Numbered from the stretch's first letter, positions 8,062-18,200 are shown. The stretch is 64,000 nt of DNA from Streptomyces akebiae (GCF_019599145.1 NZ_CP080647.1:10044001-10108000); one strand, 5' to 3'. Translations and numbers: made by a program. Notes: generated by a model from the letters alone, not told the origin.

Positions 8062-8517
8062 TCAGGAGCGCGGCATGTGAAGTGACGTCCGTGTCTGTTC
8101 GACCTCCACGTCGTCGGTGAAGGTGCCGGCCGCCGTCACGCCGCCGAGGAGCGCGGTGGCGAGTGCCGCGGCCATCGCGAGCGTCCGACGGCGCGGCCGC
8201 AACCGACTGTTCCGAGGCACGGGCGGGGTCTCGGCGGGCGGCCCGCACGCGATGGCCACGCGCGCGTCCAGCCACGCCTCCGCCTCGTCCGCCCGCACTC
8301 CGCAGGCCGCCACGAACGCGGCGACCAACTCCTCGCGGGGCAGGCGGTCCCTGCCGAGCATGGTCGCCGCCGTGGAGTAGGGCAGGGTGTGGCCCGCTTC
8401 CGTCGCGCGGCGTTCCAGTTGGCGGTAGCTGAGGCCCGACCACGCCTTGAGGCGGCGGAGCGCCGCCACGAAGGCGACCGCGTCGGTGTCCGGCGGTGTG
8501 GGCGGTGCTGTGGTCAT
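8062..8517 (-). CDS. membrane-anchored helix-turn-helix protein
   Basis: A 151-aa protein with an N-terminal XRE-like helical domain (FVAALRRLKAWSGLSYRQLE, then a second helix set ending in LPREELVAAFVAACG) and one hydrophobic segment near residues 112-130 (TLAMAAALATALLGGVTAAG) followed by a short polar tail. This architecture, an HTH followed by a single TM helix, is common in Streptomyces proteins of unknown function. ATG 8517 is preferred because AGGGGGA sits about 7 bases upstream; the longer frame to 8916 is Arg/Gly-rich and overlaps the divergent lipoprotein gene. It may be a membrane-tethered regulator; the target is unknown. Confidence 0.75.
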   Translation of the reverse strand: MTTAPPTPPDTDAVAFVAALRRLKAWSGLSYRQLERRATEAGHTLPYSTAATMLGRDRLPREELVAAFVAACGVRADEAEAWLDARVAIACGPPAETPPVPRNSRLRPRRRTLAMAAALATALLGGVTAAGTFTDDVEVEQTRTSLHMPRS

Positions 8518-8639
8518 CGTGGTTCCCCCTGTTCGACCTGGACGTACACGGGCTCGCACAAGCTCGAACACCATCATGGCTTGAGAAGCGGCTGGAGCGA
8601 TGGCCAACCTCGGGACGGATTCCCGATGTTGGAGGTCAC

Positions 8640-9875
8640 ATGGGCAGGACCCCGTCTCACCACCGCCACGGCCACCCGTCTCACCACCGCCACGGCCACC
8701 CGCACCGCCCCCGTCACGGCCGCGGCCACCGCCGTCGTACGGCCGTCGCCACCGCCTTGGCCGCGCTGCTGATGCTCGCCGGGTGCGCCGAAGGGGCCGG
8801 TGCCGACGAGTCGCGGGGGCGCGCCGCGAAGTCCCGGCACCGCGACGGGGAGTCGGTGGCCGACTTCCTCCGCCGCACCCTGCCCGCCGGGCCCGGTGGC
8901 ACCGTGGTGGCCGCACGCGGCGACCGGCTCGTGCACTGCGGCGGGTTCGGAGCGGCGGACCGCGCCGCGGGCACTGCCGCGAGCTGCCGGACCGTGTACG
9001 ACGTCATGTCGATCACCAAGCAGTTCACCGCGACCGCGATCGTGAAACTCGAGGTGCTGGGCCGCCTCCGGGTGAGCGATCCGATCAGCCGGTTCCTCGG
9101 ACGGGAGCAGGCAGTGCCGGAGGACAAGCGCGGCATCACGATCGAGCACCTGCTCACGCACACCTCGGGGCTGGTCGAGGGCCTCGGCGACGACTACGAC
9201 CCGGTGTCGCGGGAGGAGTTGGTGCGCCGGGCCCTCTCGTCGAAGCCGCGGTCCGCCCCGGGCAAGGAGTTCCACTACTCCAACACCGGCTACAGCCTGC
9301 TCGCCGCGATCGTCGAGGAGGCGTCCGGCGAGGCGTACGAACGGTTCCTGGCCCGGCACCTGTTCCGGCCGGCCGGGATGGAACAGACCGGCTATGTGCT
9401 GCCCCGCTGGCCTCGGCACCTGGTCGCGGTGGAGTACGACAGCGAGGGGCGTGCCCAGGGCAGGCCCTTCGACCATCCCTGGGCCGCCGACGGGCCGTAC
9501 TGGAACCTGCGCGGCAACGGCGGCATGCTCTCCACCGCCCACGACATGTTCCGGTGGCACCGTGCGCTCCTGGGGGACGAGATCCTGCCGGCGCCGGCCA
9601 GGGACAAGCTCTTCGCACCTCGCGCGGCGGAGCCGGAATCGGAGAACTCGTACGGATACGGCTGGAGCCTGCGCGACACCCCGGACGGCCGGCTCGCCTG
9701 GCACGACGGCGGCAACGACTGGTCCCTGGGGCTCGTGAGCCGGTCCCTGCGCGACGGCGTCCTCGTGTTCTGGATCAGCAACCACGCCTACCGCGAAGGT
9801 CGGTGGAACCTTGAGGACCAGGCGGAGACACTGACCACGGGCATCGCGGACCGCGTCCGCGCGGAGGGCGCCTGA
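8640..9875 (+). CDS. lipoprotein serine hydrolase (class C beta-lactamase/PBP-like)
   Basis: A 411-aa serine hydrolase of the beta-lactamase/D-alanyl carboxypeptidase family (Pfam Beta-lactamase). The SxxK motif is SITK near residue 124, the YxN motif is YSN near residue 212, and HDGGN near residue 355 takes the place of the KTG triad, as in EstB/AmpC-like esterases and peptidases. ATG 8640 is chosen because GGAGG precedes it by 4 bases. The N-terminus is unusual: a His/Arg-rich stretch with two THHRHGHP-like repeats precedes a hydrophobic segment ending in a LAGC lipobox, so export as a lipoprotein is likely, with an exceptionally long n-region. Function could be esterase or cell-wall peptidase. 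Confidence 0.88.
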   Translation: MGRTPSHHRHGHPSHHRHGHPHRPRHGRGHRRRTAVATALAALLMLAGCAEGAGADESRGRAAKSRHRDGESVADFLRRTLPAGPGGTVVAARGDRLVHCGGFGAADRAAGTAASCRTVYDVMSITKQFTATAIVKLEVLGRLRVSDPISRFLGREQAVPEDKRGITIEHLLTHTSGLVEGLGDDYDPVSREELVRRALSSKPRSAPGKEFHYSNTGYSLLAAIVEEASGEAYERFLARHLFRPAGMEQTGYVLPRWPRHLVAVEYDSEGRAQGRPFDHPWAADGPYWNLRGNGGMLSTAHDMFRWHRALLGDEILPAPARDKLFAPRAAEPESENSYGYGWSLRDTPDGRLAWHDGGNDWSLGLVSRSLRDGVLVFWISNHAYREGRWNLEDQAETLTTGIADRVRAEGA

Positions 9876-9907
9876 CCGGCCGGATCGTCCGCGTCGCGTC
9901 GTGGGGG

Positions 9908-10402
9908 TCAGGGCAGCCGGGGGAGTACGTCCCTGGCGGTGTGGCTGAGGATGCGAAGATCCTCCGCGAACCGCGCGCGGTCCGCCTCCGGGAGCGGGTC
10001 CAGGAAGTACTTCTTGATGTTCTCGACGTGGACCAGGGCGGCCCGCACCGTCGTCTCCTCGCCCAGCGGGGTCAGCCGTACCAGCTTTCCGCGCCGGTCG
10101 GAGGGGGACTCCGCCCGGGTCACCAGCCCCGCCGCCTCCATGCGGTCCACCAGCCGGGTGGCGCCGCCGGTGGTGAGGACCTGCTCCTGGGCTACGGCCC
10201 GCATGGACAGCCCCGGTTCACCCGCCCGCCCGAGGATGAGCAGCACCTCGAACATCAGGTGGCTGATGCCGCACTCGACTTCGAGTGCCCGCCCGAGGAT
10301 GTACTCCAGCCGGTTGGCCGCACCCTGCAGCCGTCCGAACGCGAGGACGAGTTCATGGTCGGCTGCCTCCTTCGCCGTACTGATGCCTGCCTGTTCACTC
10401 AC
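9908..10402 (-). CDS. MarR-family transcriptional regulator
   Basis: A 164-aa winged-helix protein. LGRAGEPGLSMRAVAQEQVL and TTGGATRLVDRMEAAGLVTR form the DNA-binding helices, and the wing SPSDRRGKLVRLT is diagnostic of MarR. GTG 10402 is chosen because GGGAGAGGGG lies about 10 bases upstream; the frame extends to 10537 but the added residues look non-coding. It stands alone between a convergent lipoprotein gene and the LacI gene. An operator-like sequence matching the LacI site upstream of the ABC operon lies about 165 bp upstream (10568-10587). Confidence 0.9.
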   Translation of the reverse strand: MSEQAGISTAKEAADHELVLAFGRLQGAANRLEYILGRALEVECGISHLMFEVLLILGRAGEPGLSMRAVAQEQVLTTGGATRLVDRMEAAGLVTRAESPSDRRGKLVRLTPLGEETTVRAALVHVENIKKYFLDPLPEADRARFAEDLRILSHTARDVLPRLP

Positions 10403-10567
10403 GGCCGCGCCGCCCCTCTCCCGATCCCGCTGCGGATCCCCACAGCCACCGTACCGATCATGCCGGGGTGAGAGGGGCGGAGCAGACCCGGTGCCCCGCC
10501 GGGTCACGGTCGTCGTACGTCCCTGTTCCGCTGTCATCCGTCATCTTCCCGGCTCTCGTCCCAGGGG

Positions 10568-10587
10568 GGTGGGTAACGTTTCTCAAA
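10568..10587. promoter_or_regulatory. LacI-type operator upstream of the MarR gene
   Basis: GGTGGGTAACGTTTCTCAAA matches the reverse complement of the 20-bp operator at 11841-11860 in 17 of 20 positions, including the whole GGGTAACGTTT core. It lies between the lacI stop codon (10610) and the marR start (10402), so it could put marR under control of the neighbouring LacI protein. Confidence 0.55.
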
Positions 10588-10609
10588 ACTCGACATCGGC
10601 GGCGACGGT

Positions 10610-11653
10610 TCACTCGGCGAAGCGGGCCGTGGACCGGCGTGCCACCAGCCTGGGCGAGAGGATCACCTTGGTCGACGGGCGGGCGCGGTCGGCGATCCGC
10701 TCCAGGAGCAGGCGTACGGCGTTGCGGCCCATCTCCTGGCCGCACTGGTCGACGCTGGTGAGCGAGATCGGGCCGTAGGCGGCGAACGTGGTGTTGTCGT
10801 ATCCGGCCACCGAGAGGTCGCCGGGCACGGACAGGCCGGCCTCGGCCACCGCGTCGAGCACGCCCATCGCGGCGATGTCGGCCCCGGCGAAGACGGCCGT
10901 GGGCCTGGCCGGGGCGGGGCGGCCCAGCAACTCCCGCGCCGCCCGGTGGCCGCCCTCCTGGCTGTAGCTGGTGGAGATCACGTCGATGAACTCCTCCAGC
11001 CCGTGCACCCGCATGGCCTGCCGGTATCCGTCCGCGCGCCGGGCGTTGGGCATCTCCGCGAGACGCGTCGGATCGGTCTCGTGGTGCTCGATGTGGGCGA
11101 TCCGGCGATGCCCGAGACCGACGAGATGCCGGACGACCAGGGCCGCGCCCTCGGTGTCGTCGTCGGCCACGGTGTCGTACGCGGGCGAGGAGCCGTGGCG
11201 GCCGACGACGACGGTGGGGACCGCGCCGGCGACATGTTCCAGGTGGGCGCGTGACGAGACCGGGGCGACCAGGACGAGACCGTCCATGCCGCGGTCGATC
11301 ATCGCCTCGGTGACCCGGGCCTCGGCCTTCTCCCCGTTGCAGCCCGGCCCCAGGAACACCTGGTAGTCGGTCTCCTCCAACGAGTCGGTGACGCCGTCGA
11401 GGATCTCGGGGAAGAACGGGTTGCGGATGTCGGGCAGCATCACACCGATCGTGTAGGTCTGCCCCCGCAGGCCGCGGGCCCCCGCGTGCGGCCGGTAGCC
11501 CAACTCCTCGATCGCCCTGCGCACCTTGGTCTGCATCTCGGGGCTGGCCCCGTAGGCGTTGCGCAGCACCTTGGACACCGAGGTGACGGAGACCCGGGCG
11601 TGACGCGCGACGTCGACGATGGTGACCCTGCGCTGCGGTGCTGTCGGCTCCAT
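10610..11653 (-). CDS. LacI-family transcriptional regulator, intact
   Basis: A 347-aa LacI/GalR regulator. The N-terminal HTH VTIVDVARHARVSVTSVSKV (from residue 10) is complete, followed by hinge and effector domain (LRGQTYTIGVMLPDIRNPFF, VPGDLSVAGYDNTTFA). ATG 11653 fits the family start; the longer frame to 11809 is not family-like. It diverges from the ABC sugar importer and two GH78 genes, and a palindromic operator typical of LacI proteins lies at 11841-11860. It is therefore the probable repressor of that operon, relieved by a rhamnose-derived sugar (ligand inferred). Confidence 0.95.
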   Translation of the reverse strand: MEPTAPQRRVTIVDVARHARVSVTSVSKVLRNAYGASPEMQTKVRRAIEELGYRPHAGARGLRGQTYTIGVMLPDIRNPFFPEILDGVTDSLEETDYQVFLGPGCNGEKAEARVTEAMIDRGMDGLVLVAPVSSRAHLEHVAGAVPTVVVGRHGSSPAYDTVADDDTEGAALVVRHLVGLGHRRIAHIEHHETDPTRLAEMPNARRADGYRQAMRVHGLEEFIDVISTSYSQEGGHRAARELLGRPAPARPTAVFAGADIAAMGVLDAVAEAGLSVPGDLSVAGYDNTTFAAYGPISLTSVDQCGQEMGRNAVRLLLERIADRARPSTKVILSPRLVARRSTARFAE

Positions 11654-12010
11654 CCGGTCCTTGCCTCTCGGGAGATCGTCCGGCCGAAGTGTAGGCCGGA
11701 ACGCGCAGGTCGAACGAGGGTCCGGTTCTCGTGGGCCGAGAGTGCCGGGAGGTTCGGGCGGCGCGGGCCGTGTGACGTCGCGGCGATGTGCGCGACATCT
11801 TGACGTCACGCGGGACGCTCCTTAGGGTCTGGCCACACCCTTTGGGAAACGTTACCCAAAGCCGTACCGATTTCCCGTGGCCCGACAGCGGGCCGCTCCT
11901 CCATTCAGCACCGCACACAGCCAGGAGAGCCGGGCGCGTCCCTACGGGGCGCGGATCGGCAGATCGACACGGCACGTGATGTGAATCGTTTCAAGAGAGG
12001 GGGTTCGTCG
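11654..12010. other. 357-bp divergent promoter region (lacI / ABC importer)
   Basis: No gene is seen here. The region carries the 20-bp operator at 11841-11860 and a second operator-like half, GAATCGTTTCAA, at 11983-11994, just before the preferred permease start. Promoters for both divergent transcripts must lie here. Confidence 0.6.
11841..11860. promoter_or_regulatory. near-perfect palindromic LacI-type operator of the ABC/GH78 operon
   Basis: TTTGGGAAACGTTACCCAAA is a 20-bp palindrome with one mismatched pair around the AACGTT core, the standard form of LacI/GalR/CcpA-like operators. It lies 188 bp upstream of the lacI start and about 150 bp upstream of the permease start. The same core, in weaker form (GGAAACGTTC), recurs at 15158-15167 before the first GH78 gene of the operon. 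Confidence 0.75.
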
Positions 12011-12958
12011 GTGGCTCTGGCCCCGCACGAGCGGCTCGTCGACAAGGACAGGCCTCCGGTCGTGGCACCGGATCCGCGGCCCCGGTCCGCACGCACGACC
12101 CCGCCGTGGTGGTTCGCCCTGCCGGCGATGCTGCTGTTCGCCTTCGTCGTCCTGGTGCCGAGCGTCCGCGGCGTGTACTACGCCTTCACCGACTGGGACG
12201 GGCTCGACCCCGACTTCTCCTTCGTCGGCCTGGACAACTTCGCCGACATGCTCGGCGACCCCGATGCCAAGCAGGCCATCTGGCACACACTGCTGATCGC
12301 GGTGGCGATCACGGTCATCCAGAACGCGGTGGGGCTGCTGCTGGCCCTGGGGGTCAACTCCGCCATCAGGTCCCGCAACGTCCTGCGGGTGTTCCTGTTC
12401 GCGCCCGCCGTGATCACCCCGATCGTGACGGCCTACCTCTGGCGGAACCTGCTCGGCCCGGACGGAGCCGTCAACAGCCTGCTCGGCGCGGTGGGGCTGG
12501 GCGGAGCGCGGCAGGACTGGCTCGGCGACCCGGAGCTGGCCCTGTGGTCGGTGGTCGGCGTGACCGTGTGGCAGTACGCGGGCTACTCCATGGTCATCTT
12601 CCTGGCCGGCCTCCAGTCGGTGCCCAAGGAGATCCACGAGGCGGCGTCCATGGACGGGGCGGGCCCGGTGCGCCGCTTCTGGTCGGTGACCAGGCCCCTG
12701 CTCGCCCCGGCCCTCACCATCAACCTGATGCTGTCGATCATCGGCGGGATCAAACTCTTCGACCAGGTCTACGCGTTGACGGGCGGCGGGCCCGGACACG
12801 CGACCGACACCATCTCGACGCTCATCTACAAGGACGCCTTCACCCTGGGCGAGTTCGGCTACAGCATCGCGCTCGCCGTCGTCCTCACGATCATCGTGGC
12901 GGTCGTCTCGGCCGGTCAGTACGCCGCCCTGTCCCGCAACGAGAGGGCCGCGTCATGA
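12011..12958 (+). CDS. ABC sugar importer permease 1 (MalF-type)
   Basis: A 315-aa inner-membrane permease of the CUT1 carbohydrate family with about six TM segments and the EAA loop IHEAASMDGAGPVRRFWSVT, which contacts the ATPase. GTG 12011 is preferred over GTG 11981 because AGAGGGGG lies 7 bases upstream. The stop overlaps the start of permease 2 (ATGA). Together with permease 2 and the binding lipoprotein it forms an importer for an oligosaccharide, probably rhamnose-containing given the two GH78 genes downstream. No ATPase gene is nearby; Streptomyces CUT1 importers commonly share the MsiK ATPase encoded elsewhere. Confidence 0.93.
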   Translation: MALAPHERLVDKDRPPVVAPDPRPRSARTTPPWWFALPAMLLFAFVVLVPSVRGVYYAFTDWDGLDPDFSFVGLDNFADMLGDPDAKQAIWHTLLIAVAITVIQNAVGLLLALGVNSAIRSRNVLRVFLFAPAVITPIVTAYLWRNLLGPDGAVNSLLGAVGLGGARQDWLGDPELALWSVVGVTVWQYAGYSMVIFLAGLQSVPKEIHEAASMDGAGPVRRFWSVTRPLLAPALTINLMLSIIGGIKLFDQVYALTGGGPGHATDTISTLIYKDAFTLGEFGYSIALAVVLTIIVAVVSAGQYAALSRNERAAS

Positions 12959-13776
12959 ACCGCTACGGCCGCCGCACGCTGGCGCTGGAACTGGCGATGA
13001 TCGCCGCCGCCCTGTTCGTCGGCTTCCCGGTGTACGTCCTGGTCAACCTCGCCGTGCGCCCCACGTCGGACACCTCCTCGCCGATCGGTCCGACCACCTC
13101 ACCCACCCTCGACAACTTCACCCAGGCCTGGCAACAGGGAGCGCTGGGCGGGGCGTTGGCCAACAGCCTGCTGGTGACGGTGTGCAGCGTCGTGGTCGTG
13201 CTGGCCGTGTCGTCGCTCGCCGCGTACCCGCTGGCCCGGATCACCGCCCGCTGGTCCCGGGGGACGTATCTGACGATCCTGCTCGGCCTCGCCCTCCCCT
13301 TCCAGCTCGCCTCCCTGCCGCTGTACCAGACCATGCGCGACCTGGGTCTGCTCGGCACCCCCTGGGCACTGGTCCTCTTCTACTCCGGCCTCCAGGTGCC
13401 GTTCACCGTCTTCCTCTACGTCGGCTTCCTGCGCGCCCTGCCCGGCGACTTCGAGGACGCGGCCCTGATCGACGGCTGCACACCCCTGCAGAGCTTCCGG
13501 TACGTGGTCCTGCCGATGCTCAAACCCATCACCGTCACGGCCCTCGTGCTCAACACGGTCGCCGTGTGGAACGACTTCTTCACCCCGTTGCTGTACCTCA
13601 GCGGCAGCGCCCAGCAGACGCTGCCGGTCGCGATCGCGGGCTTCGTCGGCCAGTACGTCACCGACTGGAACCTCATCTTCGCCGCGCTGGTGATCAGCAT
13701 CCTGCCCGTCCTGCTCGTCTACTTCCTGCTGCAGCGCAGCATCATCAACGGCTTCGCGGGAGGGCTGAAGGGATGA
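12955..13776 (+). CDS. ABC sugar importer permease 2 (MalG-type)
   Basis: A 273-aa permease, partner of the preceding gene. ATG 12955 overlaps the upstream stop by four bases, a translationally coupled arrangement. It has six predicted TM segments and the EAA loop FEDAALIDGCTPLQSFRYVV, diagnostic of the MalG half of CUT1 importers. The first TM segment begins near residue 8. It would form the membrane channel with permease 1; energy coupling requires an ATPase not encoded in this window. Confidence 0.94.
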   Translation: MNRYGRRTLALELAMIAAALFVGFPVYVLVNLAVRPTSDTSSPIGPTTSPTLDNFTQAWQQGALGGALANSLLVTVCSVVVVLAVSSLAAYPLARITARWSRGTYLTILLGLALPFQLASLPLYQTMRDLGLLGTPWALVLFYSGLQVPFTVFLYVGFLRALPGDFEDAALIDGCTPLQSFRYVVLPMLKPITVTALVLNTVAVWNDFFTPLLYLSGSAQQTLPVAIAGFVGQYVTDWNLIFAALVISILPVLLVYFLLQRSIINGFAGGLKG

Positions 13777-13831
13777 CCCCGACGCCCGACCGTCCCTCAA
13801 GTCCGGTGGCACCTTCCCCGAGGGGGATCAC

Positions 13832-15103
13832 ATGAAGACACGCACACTCCCGGTCATGATCGCCGCGGTCACGTCCACGGCGGTGCTCGCCGCCTGCAGC
13901 GGCGGCACCGAGGCGAGCTCCGACAGCGGCTCGGGCGGCTCCAGGACGCTGACCGTCGCCTCGGTCGACCAGGGCTCGATCGAGGATGTCGTCAAGGCGT
14001 TCGAGAAGGCCAATCCGGGCGTCAAGGTCCGGTACACCACCAGCGGCGCCGACCAGTACCAGCAGCAGATCCGCACCCAGCTGTCCTCGGGCACCGCACC
14101 CGACGTGATGTCGGTGTGGCCCGGCAACGGCAACCCGGCCGCCACGTACGTGCTCGCCGAGCCCGGCTATCTGCGCGACCTGTCGGACCGGCCGTGGGCC
14201 GCGAAGCTGCCGGACGCGATGAAGTCCGTCGCCCAGTACGAGGGCAAGACGTACACCGCGGTCTTCGGACAGAACGGCATCGGAGCGGTCTACAACGAGC
14301 AGGCCCTGAAGAAGGCCGGGCTCACCGCGCCCGACACCTGGAAGGACCTGCTGGCCTTCTGCAGGGCCGCGAAGGCCAAGGGCACCCCGGCCTTCGCGCT
14401 CGGCAACCAGGACAACTGGGTGACCCAGCTCGTCCAGTACGCCCTGGTCGCCACGACCGTCTACGGCGAGGACCGGGACTTCGACAAGAAGATGCAGGCC
14501 GGCGAGGGCACCTTCGCGAAGTCGCCGTGGACCGCCGCCCTCGACAAGTACCTGACGATGGAGAAGACCGGCTGCTTCCAGAAGAACCCGCTGGGGACCA
14601 ACTACGAGGCCAGCCAGCAGCTCGCCGCCACCGGCAAGACCCTCGGCATCGTGCAGGGCAACTGGGTGATCGCCCTCCTCAAGCAGAAGAACCCGAAGGG
14701 CACGTTCACGCTCAAGGCGCTCCCGGCCACCGACGACCCGTCCAAGACCCTGATACCCGCCGCCGCGGGTGCCGGGTACGCCGTCAACGCGAAGGCGAAG
14801 AACGAGGAACTGGCCCTGCAGTTCGTGGACTTCGTGATGTCGGCCAAGGGCATGAACACCTTCGTCGGGAAGCAGGGCGGACTGCCGTCCCTGCCCGACA
14901 CCGGCTTCGCGGCGGACCCCTCGCTCGCCGAACTCTCGGAGTTCATCACGTCCGACCGCACGGTCCCCTTCATGGACCAGCTCTGGCCCAACCCCAAGGT
15001 CCAGCAGACCATGCTCAGCGGCCTCCAGGGGATCTTCAGCGGACAGTCCACGCCCGAGAAGCTCCTCGACGAGATGGACGCCGACTACAAGTCCGGCAGT
15101 TGA
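13832..15103 (+). CDS. ABC sugar-binding lipoprotein (solute-binding family 1)
   Basis: A 423-aa extracellular sugar-binding protein. The N-terminus MKTRTLPVMIAAVTSTAVL followed by AAC is a lipoprotein signal peptide with an LAAC lipobox, so the mature protein is membrane-anchored outside the cell. The body has the family-1 pattern (FEKANPGVKVRYTTSGADQY, PDVMSVWPGNG, YTAVFGQNGIGAVYNEQAL). It follows the two permease genes by 55 bp, with a GAGGGGGA ribosome site before the ATG. A strong hairpin just after the stop may set its higher expression relative to the downstream GH78 genes. Confidence 0.95.
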   Translation: MKTRTLPVMIAAVTSTAVLAACSGGTEASSDSGSGGSRTLTVASVDQGSIEDVVKAFEKANPGVKVRYTTSGADQYQQQIRTQLSSGTAPDVMSVWPGNGNPAATYVLAEPGYLRDLSDRPWAAKLPDAMKSVAQYEGKTYTAVFGQNGIGAVYNEQALKKAGLTAPDTWKDLLAFCRAAKAKGTPAFALGNQDNWVTQLVQYALVATTVYGEDRDFDKKMQAGEGTFAKSPWTAALDKYLTMEKTGCFQKNPLGTNYEASQQLAATGKTLGIVQGNWVIALLKQKNPKGTFTLKALPATDDPSKTLIPAAAGAGYAVNAKAKNEELALQFVDFVMSAKGMNTFVGKQGGLPSLPDTGFAADPSLAELSEFITSDRTVPFMDQLWPNPKVQQTMLSGLQGIFSGQSTPEKLLDEMDADYKSGS

Positions 15104-15108
15104 CCGAC

Positions 15109-15141
15109 GAGCCGTCGGCCGTCGCCCGCGGCCGACGGCTC
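15109..15141. terminator. hairpin between binding-protein gene and GH78 genes
   Basis: GAGCCGTCGGCCG (15109-15121) pairs perfectly with 15129-15141 over 13 bp with a 7-nt loop, five bases after the binding-protein stop. In-operon hairpins of this kind usually attenuate transcription or protect the upstream mRNA 3' end, giving more binding protein than enzyme. An operator-like core (GGAAACGTTC, 15158-15167) follows it. Confidence 0.65.
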
Positions 15142-15200
15142 TCTCCGCCGACTGAAGGAAACGTTCAAACCGGCATCGAACAATGGATCGGAGGTTCGGT

Positions 15201-18200
15201 ATGCCCGACGTCCCGAGTGAGGCGTTGAGCCGTAGACAGGTGGTCGGCACGATGGCGGTCTCCGCGGCGGGGCTGGCCTCGCCCGTCGTTCCCGCGCTGC
15301 CCTTGGCGACGGCCCGCGCCGACGCGGAGGACGACCGCTGTGGAGCGAGAGTCACCGGGCTCGCGGTCGACGGCCGAGAGGACAGCCCGCTCGGTGTCGA
15401 CGACCCCGCCCCACGGCTGAGCTGGCGGGTGACCGGAGCCCACGCCGGCTGGACCCAGGCCGCGTACCGCGTTCGCGCGGCGCGCTCCGAGAAGGATCTG
15501 GACCGGGGGCGCCTGATCTGGGACAGCGGCAAGGTCCGCTCCTCCGACCAGACCGACATCGCCTGGCACGGACCCGCGCCCGCCTCCCGCGAGCGGGTGG
15601 TGTGGCAGGTGCGGGTCTGGAGCACCGACGGCCACGCGACACGGTGGAGCCGCCCCGGCGCCTGGGAGACGGGCCTCCTCAAGCGCTCCGACTGGGGCGA
15701 GGCCCGGTGGATCGAGTACCCGGGCCGCACCCCCGACCAGCCCCTGCCCCTCTTCGCGCGCGCCTTCCGGGTGAGCCCGAGAGGAGGAAGAGTCGTCCGG
15801 GCGAGGCTGTACCTGTCCGGCATCGGACTGCACGTGGCCCGCCTCAACGACGAACCCGTCACCGACGAGGTGCTCGCCCCCGGCAACTCCAACTACCAGC
15901 TCTCCACCGAATACCGGGCCTACGACGTCACCCGCCTCATCCGCTCCGGGGACAACACCCTCGGCGTCGAACTGGGCCACGGCACCGCCCTCGTGACCCG
16001 GTCCGTCACCAACCCCACCACCGGCCGCACCGCCCCCTACAGCTGGTGGCAGAGCCAGTCCAAGGGCGCCGGCACCCTCGTCGCGCCCGCCGCGCGAGGC
16101 ACCGACACGGTCAGGGTCAGCAGTGTCGCCGACTTCCACGTCGGCGGAACCATCAGCATCGACACCGGCGACGGCGGCGAGCGTCTGGAGGCCCGGACGA
16201 TCACCGCGATCGGCACGGCGGGCGCCGACGGCACCGGCATCACCTTCGAGCCCGGTCTCTCCGCCGCGCACGACAGCGGTGCCACCGTCGTCGGCTCCGG
16301 CAACTCCCTGGCCGGCAGCGACCCGAGCGCGGGCGCCGCCGTCCCACCACGGCTGATCGCCCGCCTGGAACTCACGAAGGCCGACGGCACGGTCGAGACC
16401 GTCGTCAGCGACCGCTCGTGGCGGGCGGCGCTCGGCCCGACCGTCACCGCCAACTGGTACTCCGGCTCCGACTACGACGCCCGCCGCGAACAGCCCGGCT
16501 GGTCCGCGCCCGGCGCGGACCTCGGCGAGTCGGCAGGACGGCGCGACGGCACGGCCATGGGGTGGACCGACGCGGGCATCGCACCGCCGCCCAACCTGAC
16601 CACCGAACTGGTGTGGCGGGTGGCCGAACCCCTCAGGATCGTCGACAGGATCCGTCCGGTCGCTGTCACCCAGGCGCGTTCCGGCGTCTGGGTCTTCGAC
16701 TTCGGACAGAACTTCGCCGGCTGGCCGCTGCTCGACCTCGACGGCCCGCTACCGGCCGGGACCACGGTCAGGATGTACCCCGCCGAGTCGCTGAGGGCCG
16801 ACGGCACCGTCGACCAGACGTCGCTCATGGGCGGCGGTCCCGGCCGCGGCACCGACCTGTTCGCCGCCTACACCACGTACGGCGACGAGCGTGGCGAGCG
16901 CTGGCATCCGCAGTTCCACTACTTCGGCATGCAATGGCTCCAGGTGACCGGTCTGCCGGAGGACCACGTCCCGACCCCGGACACGGTGACGGGGGTTCAG
17001 ATCCACGCGGACGTCCCGGACGCCGGCTCCCTGCGCACCTCCGACGACCGGATCAACCGCGTCCACCGGATGTCCCGTTACTCGATCATGAGCAACGTCA
17101 TGTCCACCTTCACGGACTGCCCCGGCCGGGAGAAGCTCGCCTACCCCGCCGACTACGTCCAGCCCTTCGGAGCCGTGCACCGCACCTTCGGATACGCGGC
17201 CTACCTGCGCACCATGCAACGCCACCTCGTAGAGGGCCAGTCCCGGGCCGGTGACAACATCGGCAACGTGGCGCTGAAGGCCCCCGTGTACGACTGGGGG
17301 TACACGGGCCGTTTCGGCGACGAGATCAACTGGGGCAACGGTATCGTCCTGGTGCCCTGGCTGGCTTACGAGACCTACGGCGACACACAGACGATGCGCC
17401 GCCACTACCCGCGGATGCGGGAGTTCCTCAACTACATCCGGACCAGGAAGGCGGGCACCGGCGCCGACGCCCACCTCGTGGACGCGGCCCTGGCCGACTG
17501 GATCGCCGCCGAGAACACCTCGGGCCGTATCACCGGAACCTGGGGCTACCACCAGGTCGCCGACCGCATGGCCCGGACGGCGGCCCTGATCGGGCGCGAC
17601 GCCGACGCGGCCGAGTACCGCAACCTCGCCGACAACATCAAGGACGCGTTCAACGACGCCTTCTACAACACGGCCCTCGGCCGGTACACCGCCGAGGGCG
17701 ACCGGGGCACCGCCGGAGCCACACAGGCCGCGCAGGCGCTCGCGCTCGACGAGGGCCTCGTACCCGACGGCGAGCGCGGCAGGGTCCTTCAGGCGCTGGT
17801 CGAACTGGTCCACGCGTACCGTCCGTTCGGCGGCGGACCGCACTTCAGCGGTGGCACCATCGGGCTCGCTGCGATCGTCAGGGCCCTGCACGAGGGCGGT
17901 CACGACGACCTCCTGTGGGACGTCCTCCAGGAGGACACCCGCCCGAGCTACGGCCACTTCATGGCGCCCACCACCGCCAACCCCGGGGGCCTGACGACCG
18001 TTCCGGAGGAGTGGGGCATCGGCAACTCCAAGAACCACATGATCCTCCTGCAGATCGAGGAGTGGTTCCACAGCGGTGTCGTCGGCATCCGCCAGGCGCG
18101 CGGCGGCGCCGGATACCGCGAACTCGTCATCGACCCCCGCCCGGTCGGCGACCTCACCCATGCCGAGGGCAGCTATCGCACCCCGTACGGCGTGGTGTCC

